This document shows positions 1 through 11,010 of a stretch of 64,000 nucleotides of DNA, piece after piece. A program made the translations under genes and the position numbers. The DNA lies in assembly GCA_016458225.1 (NCBI GenBank), contig JAEMGR010000016.1:186001-250000 (forward strand), in the 5' to 3' direction. The notes under the pieces are model-generated. The model searched no databases. It was not told the DNA's origin and worked only from the letters and a program-made list of their open reading frames with translations. The first letter of the stretch is position 1. The number at the start of each line of letters is the position of its first letter. Source of the stretch: Myxococcaceae bacterium JPH2 (lineage in GTDB: Bacteria; Myxococcota; Myxococcia; Myxococcales; Myxococcaceae).

Positions 1-1545
1 CTTGCCGCGCCGGTCCCGCAGCCTGTTGTTCTTCTTGTCGCGTGCCAGGAACCACAGGCACACCGGGATTTGCGTCGAGTAGAAGAGCTGGCCCGGCAGA
101 GCCACCATGCAGTCCACCAGGTCAGCCTCGATGATCGCCCGGCGGATCTCTCCTTCGCCGCTCTGGTTCGAGGACATGCTGCCGTTGGCGAGCACGAATC
201 CGGCCGTGCCAGTAGGGGCCAAGTGGTGAATGAAGTGCTGCACCCAGGCGAAGTTGGCGTTGCCGGCCGGCGGGACACCGAATTTCCACCGGACATCCTC
301 GCGCAGACGCTCCCCGCCCCAGTCGCTGTCGTTGAAGGGCGGGTTCGCCAGCACATAGTCGGCCTTGAGGTCCTTGTGCTGGTTCCGATGGAAGCTGTCG
401 GCGTTCTCCGGTCCGAGGTTCGCGTCGATGCCCCGGATCGCCAGGTTCATCTTCGCCAAGCGCCAGGTCGTGGGGTTCGACTCCTGCCCAAAGATGCTGA
501 TGTCCCCCAGCCTGCCACCATGCGCCTCCACGAACTTCTCGCTCTGCACGAACATGCCGCCTGACCCGCAGCAGGGGTCGTAGACGCGGCCCCGGTAGGG
601 CGCGAGCATCTCCACCAGCAGCTTCACGACGGGGCGCGGCGTGTAGAACTGGCCGCTGTTCTTGCCCTCGGCGCTGGCGAACTCCGAGAGGAAGTACTCG
701 TAGACCCGGCCAAGGATGTCCTTGCTGCGGTTCTCCCTGTCTCCGAGGCCGATGCTGCCGACGAGATCGATCAACTCACCGAGGCGCTGCTTGTCCAGTC
801 CCGGGCGTGCGTACTCCTTCGGCAGGACGCTCTTCAGGCTGGGGTTGTCACGCTCGATGGCGACCATTGCGTCGTCCACGAGCTTGCCGATAGTCGACTG
901 TTTCGCCTGCGCCTGGAGCTGAGCCCAACGGGCCTCTCTTGGTACCCAGAAGAAGTTCTCGGCCCGGTACTCGTCCGGGTCTTCGGGGTCTGCACCCTGG
1001 TCGGCTTCGGCCAGAAGCTGGGTCCGGCGCTCTTCGAAGGCATCGCTGACGTACTTGAGGAAGATCAGGCCGAGGACCACATGCTTGTACTCAGCGGCAT
1101 CGAGGTTGTTCCGGAGCTTGTCGGCCGCCTGCCAAAGGGTGGCCTCAAAGCCGAGATCGCCGCCGTTCTTCGAGGTGCGGGCCTGCTTACGTATTCCCGC
1201 TTGAGGCAGGGTGTCCACGGACACATCCTCAGCGGCAGGCCCAGCTTCGTCATCGGCTTCGCCGAGGTTCAGGATGCGCCGGACGAGAACCTCTTTCTCG
1301 CGACCACCTCGGTCCAGTCCCAGAGCTTCGCAGATGGACTGAAGCTCCTCGCGTTTGAGCAGGCCAAGCAGCTCCCCGAAGTCTACGGACCTGGACCGAA
1401 TGATGGCGTCGATGTGGTTCTCGGCCACTCGACGGTCACCGACATCTAGGCCGAAGTGGTCGGAAAGGCGGATGAGCCGGTCACGGGAGAGCTGTTCAAG
1501 CGCGGAACGACGTTGCTGCGGAGGTAGGCGGGACGAGAGATCCAT
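1..1545 (-). CDS. hsdM: Type I restriction-modification DNA methyltransferase subunit M (partial, C-terminus beyond left edge)
   Basis: The M subunit of a type I restriction-modification system; it methylates adenine N6 and is needed for both modification and restriction. Reading the minus strand leftwards gives 515 codons without a stop. A canonical HsdM N-domain starts near residue 137 ([17 protein letters not shown]), followed by the QFYTP segment, SAM-binding motif [11 protein letters not shown] (residues 323-332) and catalytic NPPF (401-404). The first 130 residues are an extra module with two SAP-like helical repeats (about 14-50 and 59-92), followed by an acidic linker. I chose ATG at 1545; the frame stays open back to a stop near 1708, with GTG at 1566 as an alternative. 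No clear ribosome-binding site is visible. hsdS and hsdR would be expected to the left, outside the window. The position next to two tRNA genes suggests acquired DNA. Confidence 0.9.
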   Translation of the reverse strand, partial: MDLSSRLPPQQRRSALEQLSRDRLIRLSDHFGLDVGDRRVAENHIDAIIRSRSVDFGELLGLLKREELQSICEALGLDRGGREKEVLVRRILNLGEADDEAGPAAEDVSVDTLPQAGIRKQARTSKNGGDLGFEATLWQAADKLRNNLDAAEYKHVVLGLIFLKYVSDAFEERRTQLLAEADQGADPEDPDEYRAENFFWVPREARWAQLQAQAKQSTIGKLVDDAMVAIERDNPSLKSVLPKEYARPGLDKQRLGELIDLVGSIGLGDRENRSKDILGRVYEYFLSEFASAEGKNSGQFYTPRPVVKLLVEMLAPYRGRVYDPCCGSGGMFVQSEKFVEAHGGRLGDISIFGQESNPTTWRLAKMNLAIRGIDANLGPENADSFHRNQHKDLKADYVLANPPFNDSDWGGERLREDVRWKFGVPPAGNANFAWVQHFIHHLAPTGTAGFVLANGSMSSNQSGEGEIRRAIIEADLVDCMVALPGQLFYSTQIPVCLWFLARDKKNNRLRDRRGK

Positions 1546-1815
1546 CGGAGGTGGACCATACCGCACCGCACAACCTTCGAGCTGAGCCTCCAGCTTACGG
1601 GGCTTTCGCTTCTGCTCCGCAGTGCCGGACTTCGGGCGTCTGGCACCCCTGTGAGGGCTGACGTGATTGCCGCTGAGCCGGGGCCGACGGGTGCTGGATC
1701 GCGACTGGAACTAGGCTGATTCCATTCGAGGATCAGCCGGGGAGTGGAGCGGCGAGTTTCAGGGACGATTTCTGTACGTAATCGACCGAACTCCAGCGAA
1801 TCCCTATGAACGGTT

Positions 1816-1856
1816 CAGCCCCGTAAGCACCTGTGCTTCAGGTGCTTACGGGGCTG
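1816..1856 (-). terminator. 17-bp perfect inverted repeat, probable terminator of the tRNA pair
   Basis: The arms at 1816-1832 and 1840-1856 are perfectly complementary (CAGCCCCGTAAGCACCT) around a 7-nt loop. The hairpin lies 7 bp beyond the 3' end of tRNA-Glu on the strand the tRNAs are read from. No U-run follows on either strand, so termination is inferred from position and stem strength. The rest of the 317-bp stretch between hsdM and tRNA-Glu (1546-1862) holds no recognisable gene. Confidence 0.55.
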
Positions 1857-1862
1857 TTCCAG

Positions 1863-1935
1863 TGTCCCCGACGGGATTCGAACCCGTGTTACCGGCTTGA
1901 AAGGCCAGCGTCCTGGGCCTCTAGACGACGGGGAC
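1863..1935 (-). tRNA. tRNA-Glu (UUC)
   Basis: The minus strand folds as a cloverleaf: acceptor arm GTCCCCG/CGGGGAC, D-arm GTCTAGAGGCCCAGGAC, anticodon loop CTTTCAA giving anticodon TTC, and T-arm with GGTTCGAATCC. The discriminator base is A and no CCA is encoded. It lies 10 bp downstream of tRNA-Lys on the same strand, so the two are probably co-transcribed. Confidence 0.95.
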
Positions 1936-1945
1936 GACACGTACT

Positions 1946-2018
<73 letters not shown>

Positions 2019-2212
2019 GCACTATTCTTTTTTCGAAAACCTGCAGTCACGGGCCGCCTGCCCGACCGGCGACGCGCTTCCTACCAGCAGTGCCGCGGGA
2101 CTTCCACTGGCGTGCGCATGGCACCTTTCCTGACGGGGCAGGGAGGACTCCCGGTGAACGTCTCGGCCAATGCGGCCGCCGCGCTGTCACCCAGGGGCGG
2201 TATAGAAGGGGC

Positions 2213-2746
2213 ATGTCCCAGGACGCATCTCCCGACGAGCACGATGACCTCGACGAAGGCGCCGAGGCTGCTCCCTTCCGCCGCTACCTGACGCGCGCGG
2301 GCGCCGAGCGCATGCACCGGGAGCTGCTCCAACTCCTGAACGAAGCCCGGCCCAAGGTGACAGCCGAGGTCTCCGCCGCGGCTGCCCAGGGGGACCGCTC
2401 CGAGAACGCCGAGTACATCTACGGCAAGAAGCGCCTGCGGGAGATCGACCGGCGCATTCGCTTCCTCCAGCGCCGCCTGGACACGGCCACCATCGTCACC
2501 CCGGCTGAACAGACCGATCGCTCGAAAGTCTACTTCGGCGCCACTGTGACCCTGGAGGACGAAGACGGCGAGCGCACGACCTACCAGATAGTCGGCTCGG
2601 ATGAGATCGACGCCTCGGGAGGCCGCATCAGCGTCGAGTCCCCCATCGGCCGCGCGCTTCTGCGCAAGTCCCCAGGCGAGACGGTGGAGGTCCGCCGCCC
2701 ACGTGGGGAGATCGAACTCACCCTCGTCGAGATCCGCTACGATTGA
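2213..2746 (+). CDS. greB: Transcription elongation factor GreB
   Basis: GreA/GreB-family factor that binds the secondary channel of RNA polymerase and stimulates cleavage of backtracked transcripts. After a 25-residue acidic N-terminus, the coiled-coil domain carries the GreB signature SENAEYIYGKKRLREIDRRI, with the acidic tip residues, and the C-terminal FKBP-like domain contains GSDEID and a final EIxLxxVEIRYD. Length is 177 aa. ATG at 2213 is preceded by GAAGGGG at good spacing; an upstream in-frame start at 2090 would add an unconserved tail. The next gene begins 9 bp downstream, so the two are probably co-transcribed. Confidence 0.92.
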   Translation: MSQDASPDEHDDLDEGAEAAPFRRYLTRAGAERMHRELLQLLNEARPKVTAEVSAAAAQGDRSENAEYIYGKKRLREIDRRIRFLQRRLDTATIVTPAEQTDRSKVYFGATVTLEDEDGERTTYQIVGSDEIDASGGRISVESPIGRALLRKSPGETVEVRRPRGEIELTLVEIRYD

Positions 2747-2755
2747 GAAGACTCC

Positions 2756-3751
2756 ATGTCCCGGACGCAGCAGGTCAGCCCCGCCTTCCGCCGCATCTAT
2801 CAGCGCCTGCGCACGGCGGATCTCTCGGCGTCGTCGAGTGACGAACTCTCGCTCGAGGACCTGGGGCTGGAGCTGAACGCTCACCGGGCGAGCCTCGCGT
2901 TCGGCACGTACAGTCGCGAGGGCGTGGTGCATGCCCTGCGCGCGTACGGTCTCGTCCAGAGGGTCGAGGACCGGGTGGGGCCCTTGGAGCTGCGCCTCTC
3001 CAGCGAGGACCCGTTCCATCCTCGCCTGACGTTCTGGAGCCGTCGGTTCTACGCCCCCGTCGCGGATCTCGCCCTACGCCGGACCACGGGGGCTGAGATT
3101 GGATTGACGGGAACACTCGCCGAGACGGAGATTCTCTACCTCGACAGCATTCTGCTTCAGCACCCGGGTCGTCACTTCGATTGGACCCGGCCGCCCCTTC
3201 CTGGGCAGTCTCATCCGGGCCTCTCGTTGTCGAAGGAGATCCTGGAGATTCTCCTCCTGATGGCGACTCGCATCGGCGCCGAGGCCCTCGCGCTGACTCC
3301 CTCCACGTTCGCCGCCGCGTCAGTGTACGAGCGGACCTTTCGGTTCGTGGATGGCGCAGCGCAGGGGCGCTTCTCGGCCTTGCGCCGTGCGGGGCGACAG
3401 CGCCCGCGGTGGCTCCTCGCGTGGGCCGTGGAGCTGGGATGTCTGCGCGACAGCCAAGAGCAGCCCGCGCTCTTCACGCCGTTGCCCATGGTGACGCCGC
3501 TGTCACGGCGGATGGCCCGGCGCTTCGAGTCCCGCTCGTGGCGCGAGGCATATCGGCAGCACGCGGACGCGCTGTTGGCCATCGACGAGGAGGCCCTCCA
3601 GGCACGCTTCCCCTGGGAGCGGATGCCGCCTGGGCCGCCCCCCGAGCGGGTCGCGGAGATGCTTGGGTATGATCCGCTCGCTCCGCATCCTCGTCGGGCC
3701 GAGCCCGAGGTCAGACGGGACGCGGTCGCACGCTCTGGGCGTTCAACCTAG
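2756..3751 (+). CDS. Conserved hypothetical protein
   Basis: A 331-aa soluble protein with no signal peptide, membrane segment or catalytic motif that I recognise. It is rich in arginine and leucine, with a helical middle (about residues 145-215) and a proline-rich C-terminus. Codon usage matches the neighbours, and it starts 9 bp after greB, which supports co-transcription. Possible ribosome-binding site GAGAAG lies before the ATG. It may be a myxobacterial family of unknown function; I do not assign a role. Confidence 0.7.
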   Translation: MSRTQQVSPAFRRIYQRLRTADLSASSSDELSLEDLGLELNAHRASLAFGTYSREGVVHALRAYGLVQRVEDRVGPLELRLSSEDPFHPRLTFWSRRFYAPVADLALRRTTGAEIGLTGTLAETEILYLDSILLQHPGRHFDWTRPPLPGQSHPGLSLSKEILEILLLMATRIGAEALALTPSTFAAASVYERTFRFVDGAAQGRFSALRRAGRQRPRWLLAWAVELGCLRDSQEQPALFTPLPMVTPLSRRMARRFESRSWREAYRQHADALLAIDEEALQARFPWERMPPGPPPERVAEMLGYDPLAPHPRRAEPEVRRDAVARSGRST

Positions 3752-3914
3752 GGAGCCCGAACGCGGCACTCCTGCCGCGTGGACTTTCCGACAGCTCGCC
3801 TTTCGGACGGGAAGGCGGCTGCTTCCTCGTGAGGCGAAGCCTATATTGGACTCTCACCCCCGTCGCACGCCGTCAGCGGTCGCACCCGAACCTCGTCAGG
3901 TCGCGCCACCCACG

Positions 3915-5234
3915 ATGCGAAAGAACTTCATCCTCGACACGAACGTCCTGCTTCACGATCCCCGCAGCATCTACGGATTCAAGGACAACAACGTCATCAT
4001 CCCCATCTACGTGATCGAGGAGATTGATCAGTTCAAGCGCGATCTCTCCGAGCTGGGGCGCAACGCCCGCCTGGTGGCGCGCTACCTCGATTCGTTCCGT
4101 GCGGAGGGCTCGCTCAAGGAGGGGGTGCCGCTGCCGCACGGAGGCATGTTGCGCGTGTGCTTCTCGTCCCGCGAGCTGCCGCTCTCCATGGCGGACAGCA
4201 ACCTGATGGACAACCGCATCCTCGCGGTGGCCATCGACCTGATGGGCAAGGAGCCGGAGACCCAGGCGGTCTTCATCACCAAGGATACGAACCTCCGGAT
4301 CCGCGCGGACGCGCTCGGCCTCATCGCCGAGGACTACGACACCGAGCGGGTCGAGATCACCGAGCTGTACACCGGCTTCACCGAGCTGCTGGCGCCGCGA
4401 GACCAGGTGGATCAGCTCTACCGCCCCGGTGCCGAGGAGGAGATCGCCCAGGCCGACCGCCTCTTCCCCAACGAGCTGGTGCTGCTCAAGGACGAGACGA
4501 ATCCTTCCCATACCGCCATGGCGCGCTTCCACGGCCTCAAGGGGCGGCTCGTCCCGCTGGCGCGCCAGAGCAAGGAGGGCACCTGGGGCGTCCGGCCGCG
4601 CAACATGGAGCAGGCCTTCTGCTTGGATTTGCTGCTCAACGACGACATCAAGCTGGTCACCATCGTCGGCAAGGCGGGCACGGGCAAGACACTGCTCGCC
4701 ATCGCCGCGGGGCTCCAGAAGGTCACCGAGGAGGGGCTCTACCAGAAGCTGCTCGTCAGCCGGCCCATCTTCCCCTTGGGACGCGACATCGGCTATCTGC
4801 CCGGCAGCGTCGAGGAGAAGCTGAATCCCTGGATGCAGCCCATCTTCGACAACGTGGAGTTCTTGATGAACCTCAGCCGCGCGGACAAGAAGGCCGGCCG
4901 CGGCTACCACGAGCTGTTGGACCTGGGGTTGATGGAGATCGAGCCGCTCACGTACATCCGCGGCCGCAGCATCCCCAACCAGTACATCATCGTGGACGAG
5001 GCCCAGAACCTCACGCCGCACGAAGTGAAGACCATCATCACCCGCGTGGGTGACAACACGAAGATCATCCTCACGGGCGACCCGTTCCAGATCGACAACC
5101 CGTACGTGGACGCGACCAACAACGGACTGGTTCACGTGGTGAACCGGTTCAAGAGCGAGAAGATCGCGGGTCACATCACCATGGCCAAGGGTGAACGAAG
5201 CGCCCTGGCAGAGCTCGCGGCGAACCTCCTCTAG
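3915..5234 (+). CDS. PIN-domain PhoH-family ATPase (YlaK/PhoH2 type)
   Basis: Fusion of an N-terminal PIN nuclease domain and a C-terminal PhoH ATPase, 439 aa, the architecture linked to RNA unwinding and cleavage (PhoH2). The PIN domain opens with ILDTNVLLHDP (catalytic Asp8) and has further acidic residues at DSNLMDNRIL and FITKDTNLRIRA. The PhoH domain has Walker A GKAGTGKT (about 252-259), Walker B YIIVDEAQNLTP (about 358-369) and ILTGDPFQID. I chose ATG 3915 because it begins the PIN domain; the frame is open upstream to 3663, but that part is unconserved and overlaps the preceding gene. DUF493 follows after 32 bp. Confidence 0.92.
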   Translation: MRKNFILDTNVLLHDPRSIYGFKDNNVIIPIYVIEEIDQFKRDLSELGRNARLVARYLDSFRAEGSLKEGVPLPHGGMLRVCFSSRELPLSMADSNLMDNRILAVAIDLMGKEPETQAVFITKDTNLRIRADALGLIAEDYDTERVEITELYTGFTELLAPRDQVDQLYRPGAEEEIAQADRLFPNELVLLKDETNPSHTAMARFHGLKGRLVPLARQSKEGTWGVRPRNMEQAFCLDLLLNDDIKLVTIVGKAGTGKTLLAIAAGLQKVTEEGLYQKLLVSRPIFPLGRDIGYLPGSVEEKLNPWMQPIFDNVEFLMNLSRADKKAGRGYHELLDLGLMEIEPLTYIRGRSIPNQYIIVDEAQNLTPHEVKTIITRVGDNTKIILTGDPFQIDNPYVDATNNGLVHVVNRFKSEKIAGHITMAKGERSALAELAANLL

Positions 5235-5266
5235 CGGGCCGTTCGCCGCCACGCATCGAGAGCCTC

Positions 5267-5572
5267 ATGAAGAACGAATCCCCAGAGTCGCCAGTTCCTC
5301 CCGACGAGGAGAAGAAGCCGCTCATCGAGTACCCGTCGGTCTACACGTTCAAGGTCATGGGGGCTCAGGCTCCCGATTTCGCCGAGCACGTCCGTGAACT
5401 CTTCCGGCGGATGATGGGGTCGGAGATCTCTCCGGACTCGATCCACGAGCAGCCCAGCAGCAAGGGCAAGTACGTGTCGCTCAGCGTCTCGGTGTACCTG
5501 CTCTCCGAGGAGCAACGGCGCTCCATCTACGCCCAGCTCCACCAGGACAAGCGGATCGTCTACTACCTGTGA
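5267..5572 (+). CDS. DUF493 (YbeD-family) protein
   Basis: A 101-aa cytoplasmic protein of the YbeD/DUF493 family, a small ACT-like alpha/beta fold of unknown function. The family pattern is visible: IEYPSVYTFKVMG near residue 24, then the SKGKYVSLSVSVYLLSEEQ strand and a C-terminal DKRIVYYL. It follows the PhoH gene by 32 bp on the same strand, so it is probably in the same transcript. In E. coli ybeD lies between dacA and lipB, so the neighbourhood here gives no functional hint. Confidence 0.85.
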   Translation: MKNESPESPVPPDEEKKPLIEYPSVYTFKVMGAQAPDFAEHVRELFRRMMGSEISPDSIHEQPSSKGKYVSLSVSVYLLSEEQRRSIYAQLHQDKRIVYYL

Positions 5573-5660
5573 GGCGGGCAGGGTGGAGGCGCCTGTCGCG
5601 GGTCGGCTCGGGTGGTCCCCGGCTGGAAGTCCAGCCGGGGTGGGTATAAGAGGGAACCAC

Positions 5661-6422
5661 ATGAGCCTCGCTGTGCACTTCCCGCTGTATCAACCCGCCA
5701 GCGCCCAGCGCGCGTTCGGCACGGATGAGGCGACGCGCCGGTTCGCCAAGGTGGCGCAGCTCGAGCCGGGATCACGTGTCCTGGTGCTGGGCGCGGGTCC
5801 TGATGGTCGCGCGGCCCTGCTGCTGGCTCAAGAGCTGAACTGCGCGGTCGTGGCCGCGGACACGGACGATGGCCTGCTTGCCTCCGTGCGAGAACAAGCC
5901 CTGGCTCGCGGCGTCCTGGAGCGGGTCGAGCTTCGCAAGGTCTCACTGACCGCGCTGGACCTTCCCGAGGCGAGCTTCAATGCCATTCTGATCGCGGGGC
6001 GAGTGCCCTACGCGCTGACGGATGCACTGGGGCGGCTGCGCCCGCTGCTGGCGAAGCGAGGCCGGCTCGGTTTTACCTATCCGGCCCGGGTGGGGCGGCA
6101 CGCGCCCAAGGCAGCCCTCGACTTCTGGGAGCAGCGGCTCGGTGCTCCGTTGCTGGTCCCGCGCGAGCTGATGCAGACGATGGAGTCCGCTGGCTTCGAG
6201 CCCGAGGCCGCCGAGACGCTCCACGACTCTGAGCTGGACGCGCTCTACCAAGAGATGGAAGCCCACCTCGCAGAGATGTCCGCTGAGGAGGCGGCTCGCC
6301 CGCGCGCGGAGCTGGCCCTGCATCGCGAGCACAATGGCCGGACGGGGGCGAGCTATGCCTTCGTCGTGGGCCGCCGCAAGGAGCCGGGGGAGAAGCCGCC
6401 GGCCTCAAGGGATCGCGGCTGA
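5661..6422 (+). CDS. Class I SAM-dependent methyltransferase
   Basis: Predicted small-molecule or protein methyltransferase of 253 aa. A Rossmann glycine motif VLVLGAGPDGRAALLL (about residues 40-55) binds SAM, followed by an acidic end of strand 2 (VVAADTDDG) and a post-motif LDLPEASFNAILIAG, all typical of class I enzymes. ATG at 5661 has AGAGGGA upstream; an earlier in-frame start (5583) covers a GC-rich palindromic stretch that is not protein-like. It converges with the lipid-kinase gene. The substrate cannot be told from the sequence. Confidence 0.75.
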   Translation: MSLAVHFPLYQPASAQRAFGTDEATRRFAKVAQLEPGSRVLVLGAGPDGRAALLLAQELNCAVVAADTDDGLLASVREQALARGVLERVELRKVSLTALDLPEASFNAILIAGRVPYALTDALGRLRPLLAKRGRLGFTYPARVGRHAPKAALDFWEQRLGAPLLVPRELMQTMESAGFEPEAAETLHDSELDALYQEMEAHLAEMSAEEAARPRAELALHREHNGRTGASYAFVVGRRKEPGEKPPASRDRG

Positions 6423-6431
6423 CCTGGGCTG

Positions 6432-6457
6432 CTCCCGCCCGAAGCTCGGGGCGGGAG
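6432..6457. terminator. Hairpin between convergent genes
   Basis: CTCCCGCCC at 6432-6440 pairs perfectly with GGGCGGGAG at 6449-6457 around an 8-nt loop. It lies in the 45-bp gap where the methyltransferase and lipid-kinase genes converge. There is no U-tract, so it is a probable GC-rich, possibly bidirectional, terminator. Confidence 0.45.
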
Positions 6458-6467
6458 GCCCGGTGCC

Positions 6468-7553
6468 TCACTGCATGGCGCCGTGGAAGTCGAGCAACTC
6501 GATGGACTCGGGCGCCACGGCCAGGGTCACTTCGTCGCGGTAGCCCGCCGCGTCCCCACCCACCTGGAAGGGCATGGGGCGGTTGAACCGGATGGTGGCG
6601 CCCTGAGTGTGGAAGTCGTGGATGCCCTCGTGGTTCCACCGACCGTTCCAGAGCTTGTGGAGGTTGGTGAGGACCTGCGTGGGGGTCACCTGGCCGAGCC
6701 GCAGTTGCATGAAGCCCCGCCGCGCGCTGGCATGGGGGAACATCCGGAACCCATAGCCGTAGTAGGGCATGGTCCCCGCGGCGGCCATCATCACCTCGCC
6801 ACGGAAGAGCACCGCGCCGGGGGCGAGCGGCTCGCCCACGTCACGCCCGTCCGGTCCGATGCGATAGGCCTCGGAGGCGCCGTTGATGACCTCGCACTCC
6901 ACCTGGACGGAGCCCGTCAGGTAGTAGGGCACCGTCTTGAAGGCGACCGCGGAGAAGTAGCCGCCACCGCCGGTGAGCACGCTCTTGAGCATGCCCTTGC
7001 CCAGGCTCTCCTTCACCCAGATGTAGTCGTTGAGGATCTTCCCATCCACGCCCAGGCCCGCGAACGGAGCCCGCTGGCCATCCACCAGCAACAGGTCCAT
7101 GGCGCGGTGACCGGGGACCTCTCCCGCACGCGCGCGGAGCACGTCGTTCAGGATGCCGTCGCCGCGAGCCCCCGAGGCATTCACGTGCGCGGCGATGCCG
7201 TTGCCCGTTCCCAGCTTGAGGATGCCGAAGCGCGGCGCCTGCTGCCCCGCGAACCGTCCGCGAGGCCCCACCTGCTGGAGGACCTCATTCACGAAGCCCA
7301 TGAACGTGCCGTCGCCGCCACCCGTGAAGACCGTGGGGTACCCGCGCTCCAGGACGGTCTGGGCGATGCGGCGCGCATCCAGCTCCGAGCGAGAGAGGAA
7401 CAGGTCCTGCTCCGGAACCACGTGGGACAGCATCTTCACGACCCGGGCGTCGACCTTGCGCGCGTTGGCGTTCAGCATGACCGCGACCTTCGGCTCGGAC
7501 TCGGCCGCGGGGGCTCGACGGAGGTCCGGAGAGCGGAGGGGCTGAACCATCAT
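6468..7553 (-). CDS. Diacylglycerol-kinase-family lipid kinase
   Basis: A 361-aa protein with the DAGK/sphingosine-kinase/YegS catalytic domain. It probably phosphorylates a lipid hydroxyl with ATP at the inner face of the membrane. Evidence is the N-terminal VAVMLNANARK, the nucleotide loop VFTGGGDGTFMGFVNE near residue 80, and later KLGTGNGIA and GLGVDGKILNDY. It has no membrane segment. ATG at 7553 is favoured because GGAG lies 6 bp upstream; a TTG at 7565 is also in frame. Substrate specificity is not evident. Confidence 0.85.
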   Translation of the reverse strand: MMVQPLRSPDLRRAPAAESEPKVAVMLNANARKVDARVVKMLSHVVPEQDLFLSRSELDARRIAQTVLERGYPTVFTGGGDGTFMGFVNEVLQQVGPRGRFAGQQAPRFGILKLGTGNGIAAHVNASGARGDGILNDVLRARAGEVPGHRAMDLLLVDGQRAPFAGLGVDGKILNDYIWVKESLGKGMLKSVLTGGGGYFSAVAFKTVPYYLTGSVQVECEVINGASEAYRIGPDGRDVGEPLAPGAVLFRGEVMMAAAGTMPYYGYGFRMFPHASARRGFMQLRLGQVTPTQVLTNLHKLWNGRWNHEGIHDFHTQGATIRFNRPMPFQVGGDAAGYRDEVTLAVAPESIELLDFHGAMQ

Positions 7554-7868
7554 GATGGGCTCCAAGGAGGGGGGCAGGGAGGCTCGTGACGCGACGCTCG
7601 CCCCTTTGTGCAGTTTTCTCGCCAGTCGCTGACGCGGGGCGTTAGCGGGTGGGACTCACTGTGATTCCAGCGGGTTGCGAGGTTCGCTGGTCATCGGAGA
7701 GGGCTTGGGTTGCTACCGGCGGGTGACAGCGGTGTAGAGCGCGTTACGCACCCGTTCCGTGAAGGTGGCGGGCGGGTGACGTGGGGGACGAACCCGCCGA
7801 TGTGGACTGCGCGACGCCTTCACCAGCCCCACCTTCCCACCAGGAGGATCGGAAATCCCCTCGCTCGT

Positions 7869-7896
7869 TTGACACCGAGGGGTGGGTGGTTACGTT
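7869..7896 (+). promoter_or_regulatory. Candidate sigma-70-type promoter of dnaK
   Basis: A perfect -35 box TTGACA (7869-7874) is followed after 16 bp by a weak -10 match TACGTT (7891-7896), about 55 bp before the dnaK start. No CIRCE-type inverted repeat is present in the 400-bp gap 7554-7952, and I see no clear sigma-32 consensus. The remainder of that gap shows no gene. Confidence 0.4.
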
Positions 7897-7952
7897 GGGC
7901 GTACATCAGGACTTTGTAGGAAAACCGCAGTCATTTCCGGAGGATAGCAACC

Positions 7953-9863
<1,911 letters not shown>

Positions 9864-9914
9864 GTCGCTGAGCACCATCGTCGAGCCACGCGTGGCTCGC
9901 GCTTGAGCTGAGCT

Positions 9915-9949
9915 GAAGGCCGGTGTCCTCCTCGAGGGCGCCGGCCTTC
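9915..9949 (+). terminator. Rho-independent-like terminator of dnaK
   Basis: GAAGGCCGG (9915-9923) pairs with CCGGCCTTC (9941-9949), and the stem can extend inward with GU pairs. It is followed by CGTGTTCTTGG, a moderately T-rich tail. It lies 52 bp after the dnaK stop. The rest of the gap to 10118 shows no gene. Confidence 0.65.
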
Positions 9950-10118
9950 GTGTTCTTGGAGCGCTTGTGCGCGGTTGCTCTGCTTGCTTCCGCCGAGCGA
10001 GACGGTCGTGCGAGGGCCTGGACGTCCGAGCGTGACAACCCCTTGATTTCGCTCTCGGGGGCGGTGGTCCTCGCGCTGCAACGTGGGCCGGCACCTCGTT
10101 GTCTCGAAGGTGCCTGAC

Positions 10119-10985
10119 ATGTCCCGTATCGAGTCGTCGACCAACCCTGTGCTGCCGGAAACGCCACCGGCTGACGCTGTGCCCGTGCCGAGTTCATCGC
10201 TGCGTGGTTTCTCAAGCAGCTCCGTGTCGGAACGCAGCGACTCGGTTCGGAACTCCGTGGAAGTCTTTCGAGGCGAGATGCCCCATCCGAAGGCTGCGAC
10301 CGGTGGAGCCGAGAGGCCTCGGACTGGGGAGGGCAATCAGTTCGACTTCGCGATTGGTGGCATGTTTCCGCCCCGGCCCACGGGGAATCTGCGTGAGCAG
10401 GCCAAACAGGGCGCGTTGACGGCGATGCAATCGGAAGCGGCCGCAGCGAGCCAACTCCTGCGCGGTGGCGCCGCGGTGGATGCGTACGCGCGGCAGCATC
10501 TGAAGATGTTGGAGCCCAGCCCGCCCATCGCTGGGGCGCCAACGTCGCTGACGGACTATGCCAGCGTGGTTCCGGGTGTGTCGGCGGAGACGGCCTATCG
10601 GACGTTCGTGCGCGAGCCCAACGCCCTCTTTGGCGCGGCGGGCATCGTCCTGCGCCCGGCCACGACCTCCTTGGCGGATGGCGCCAAGTTGTTCCTCGAG
10701 GAGAAAGGGATGCCCCCGGTGTGGGCACCCATCTCCGTGCACCTCGACGCTCAGAAACGCACGGTGCACATCACCACCCTGGATGGCCATCCGCTGCGCG
10801 GTACCAACCGTTTCGTGTTCGAGGACGACGGTCGGGGCGGCACGCGTGTTCGCCAGTACTCAGCCTTCCAGGGTAGCTCCCCAGCCACGAGCGTGGGGCT
10901 CAAGCTGATGGACCCCATTGAACGGCAGCATGACATCTGGCGCAGCGTGCACGGGAAGCTCCATGACATGCTGCGGGCGCGCTGA
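10119..10985 (+). CDS. Hypothetical protein
   Basis: A 288-aa protein of unknown function. The first 65 residues are Ser/Pro-rich and probably disordered. The C-terminal half (about 145-288) looks like a compact alpha/beta domain with alternating strands (VHITTLDGHPLRGTNRFVFEDD, then TRVRQYSAFQGSS), which is reminiscent of SRPBCC/START-like lipid-binding folds; this is a guess from pattern only. No signal peptide is seen. ATG 10119 follows a weak GAAGGTG. The DCC oxidoreductase begins 25 bp downstream on the same strand. Confidence 0.65.
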   Translation: MSRIESSTNPVLPETPPADAVPVPSSSLRGFSSSSVSERSDSVRNSVEVFRGEMPHPKAATGGAERPRTGEGNQFDFAIGGMFPPRPTGNLREQAKQGALTAMQSEAAAASQLLRGGAAVDAYARQHLKMLEPSPPIAGAPTSLTDYASVVPGVSAETAYRTFVREPNALFGAAGIVLRPATTSLADGAKLFLEEKGMPPVWAPISVHLDAQKRTVHITTLDGHPLRGTNRFVFEDDGRGGTRVRQYSAFQGSSPATSVGLKLMDPIERQHDIWRSVHGKLHDMLRAR

Positions 10986-11010
10986 CATATCCATCCAGGA
11001 GAGGTGGTCC

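Noticed and set aside
1081-1449. Plus-strand frame of 122 codons within the hsdM region
   Set aside because: Opposite strand of the hsdM coding sequence, which shows clear HsdM motifs.
3663-3914. N-terminal extension of the PIN-PhoH protein
   Set aside because: It overlaps the preceding gene and is Arg/Pro-rich; the PIN domain starts exactly at ATG 3915.
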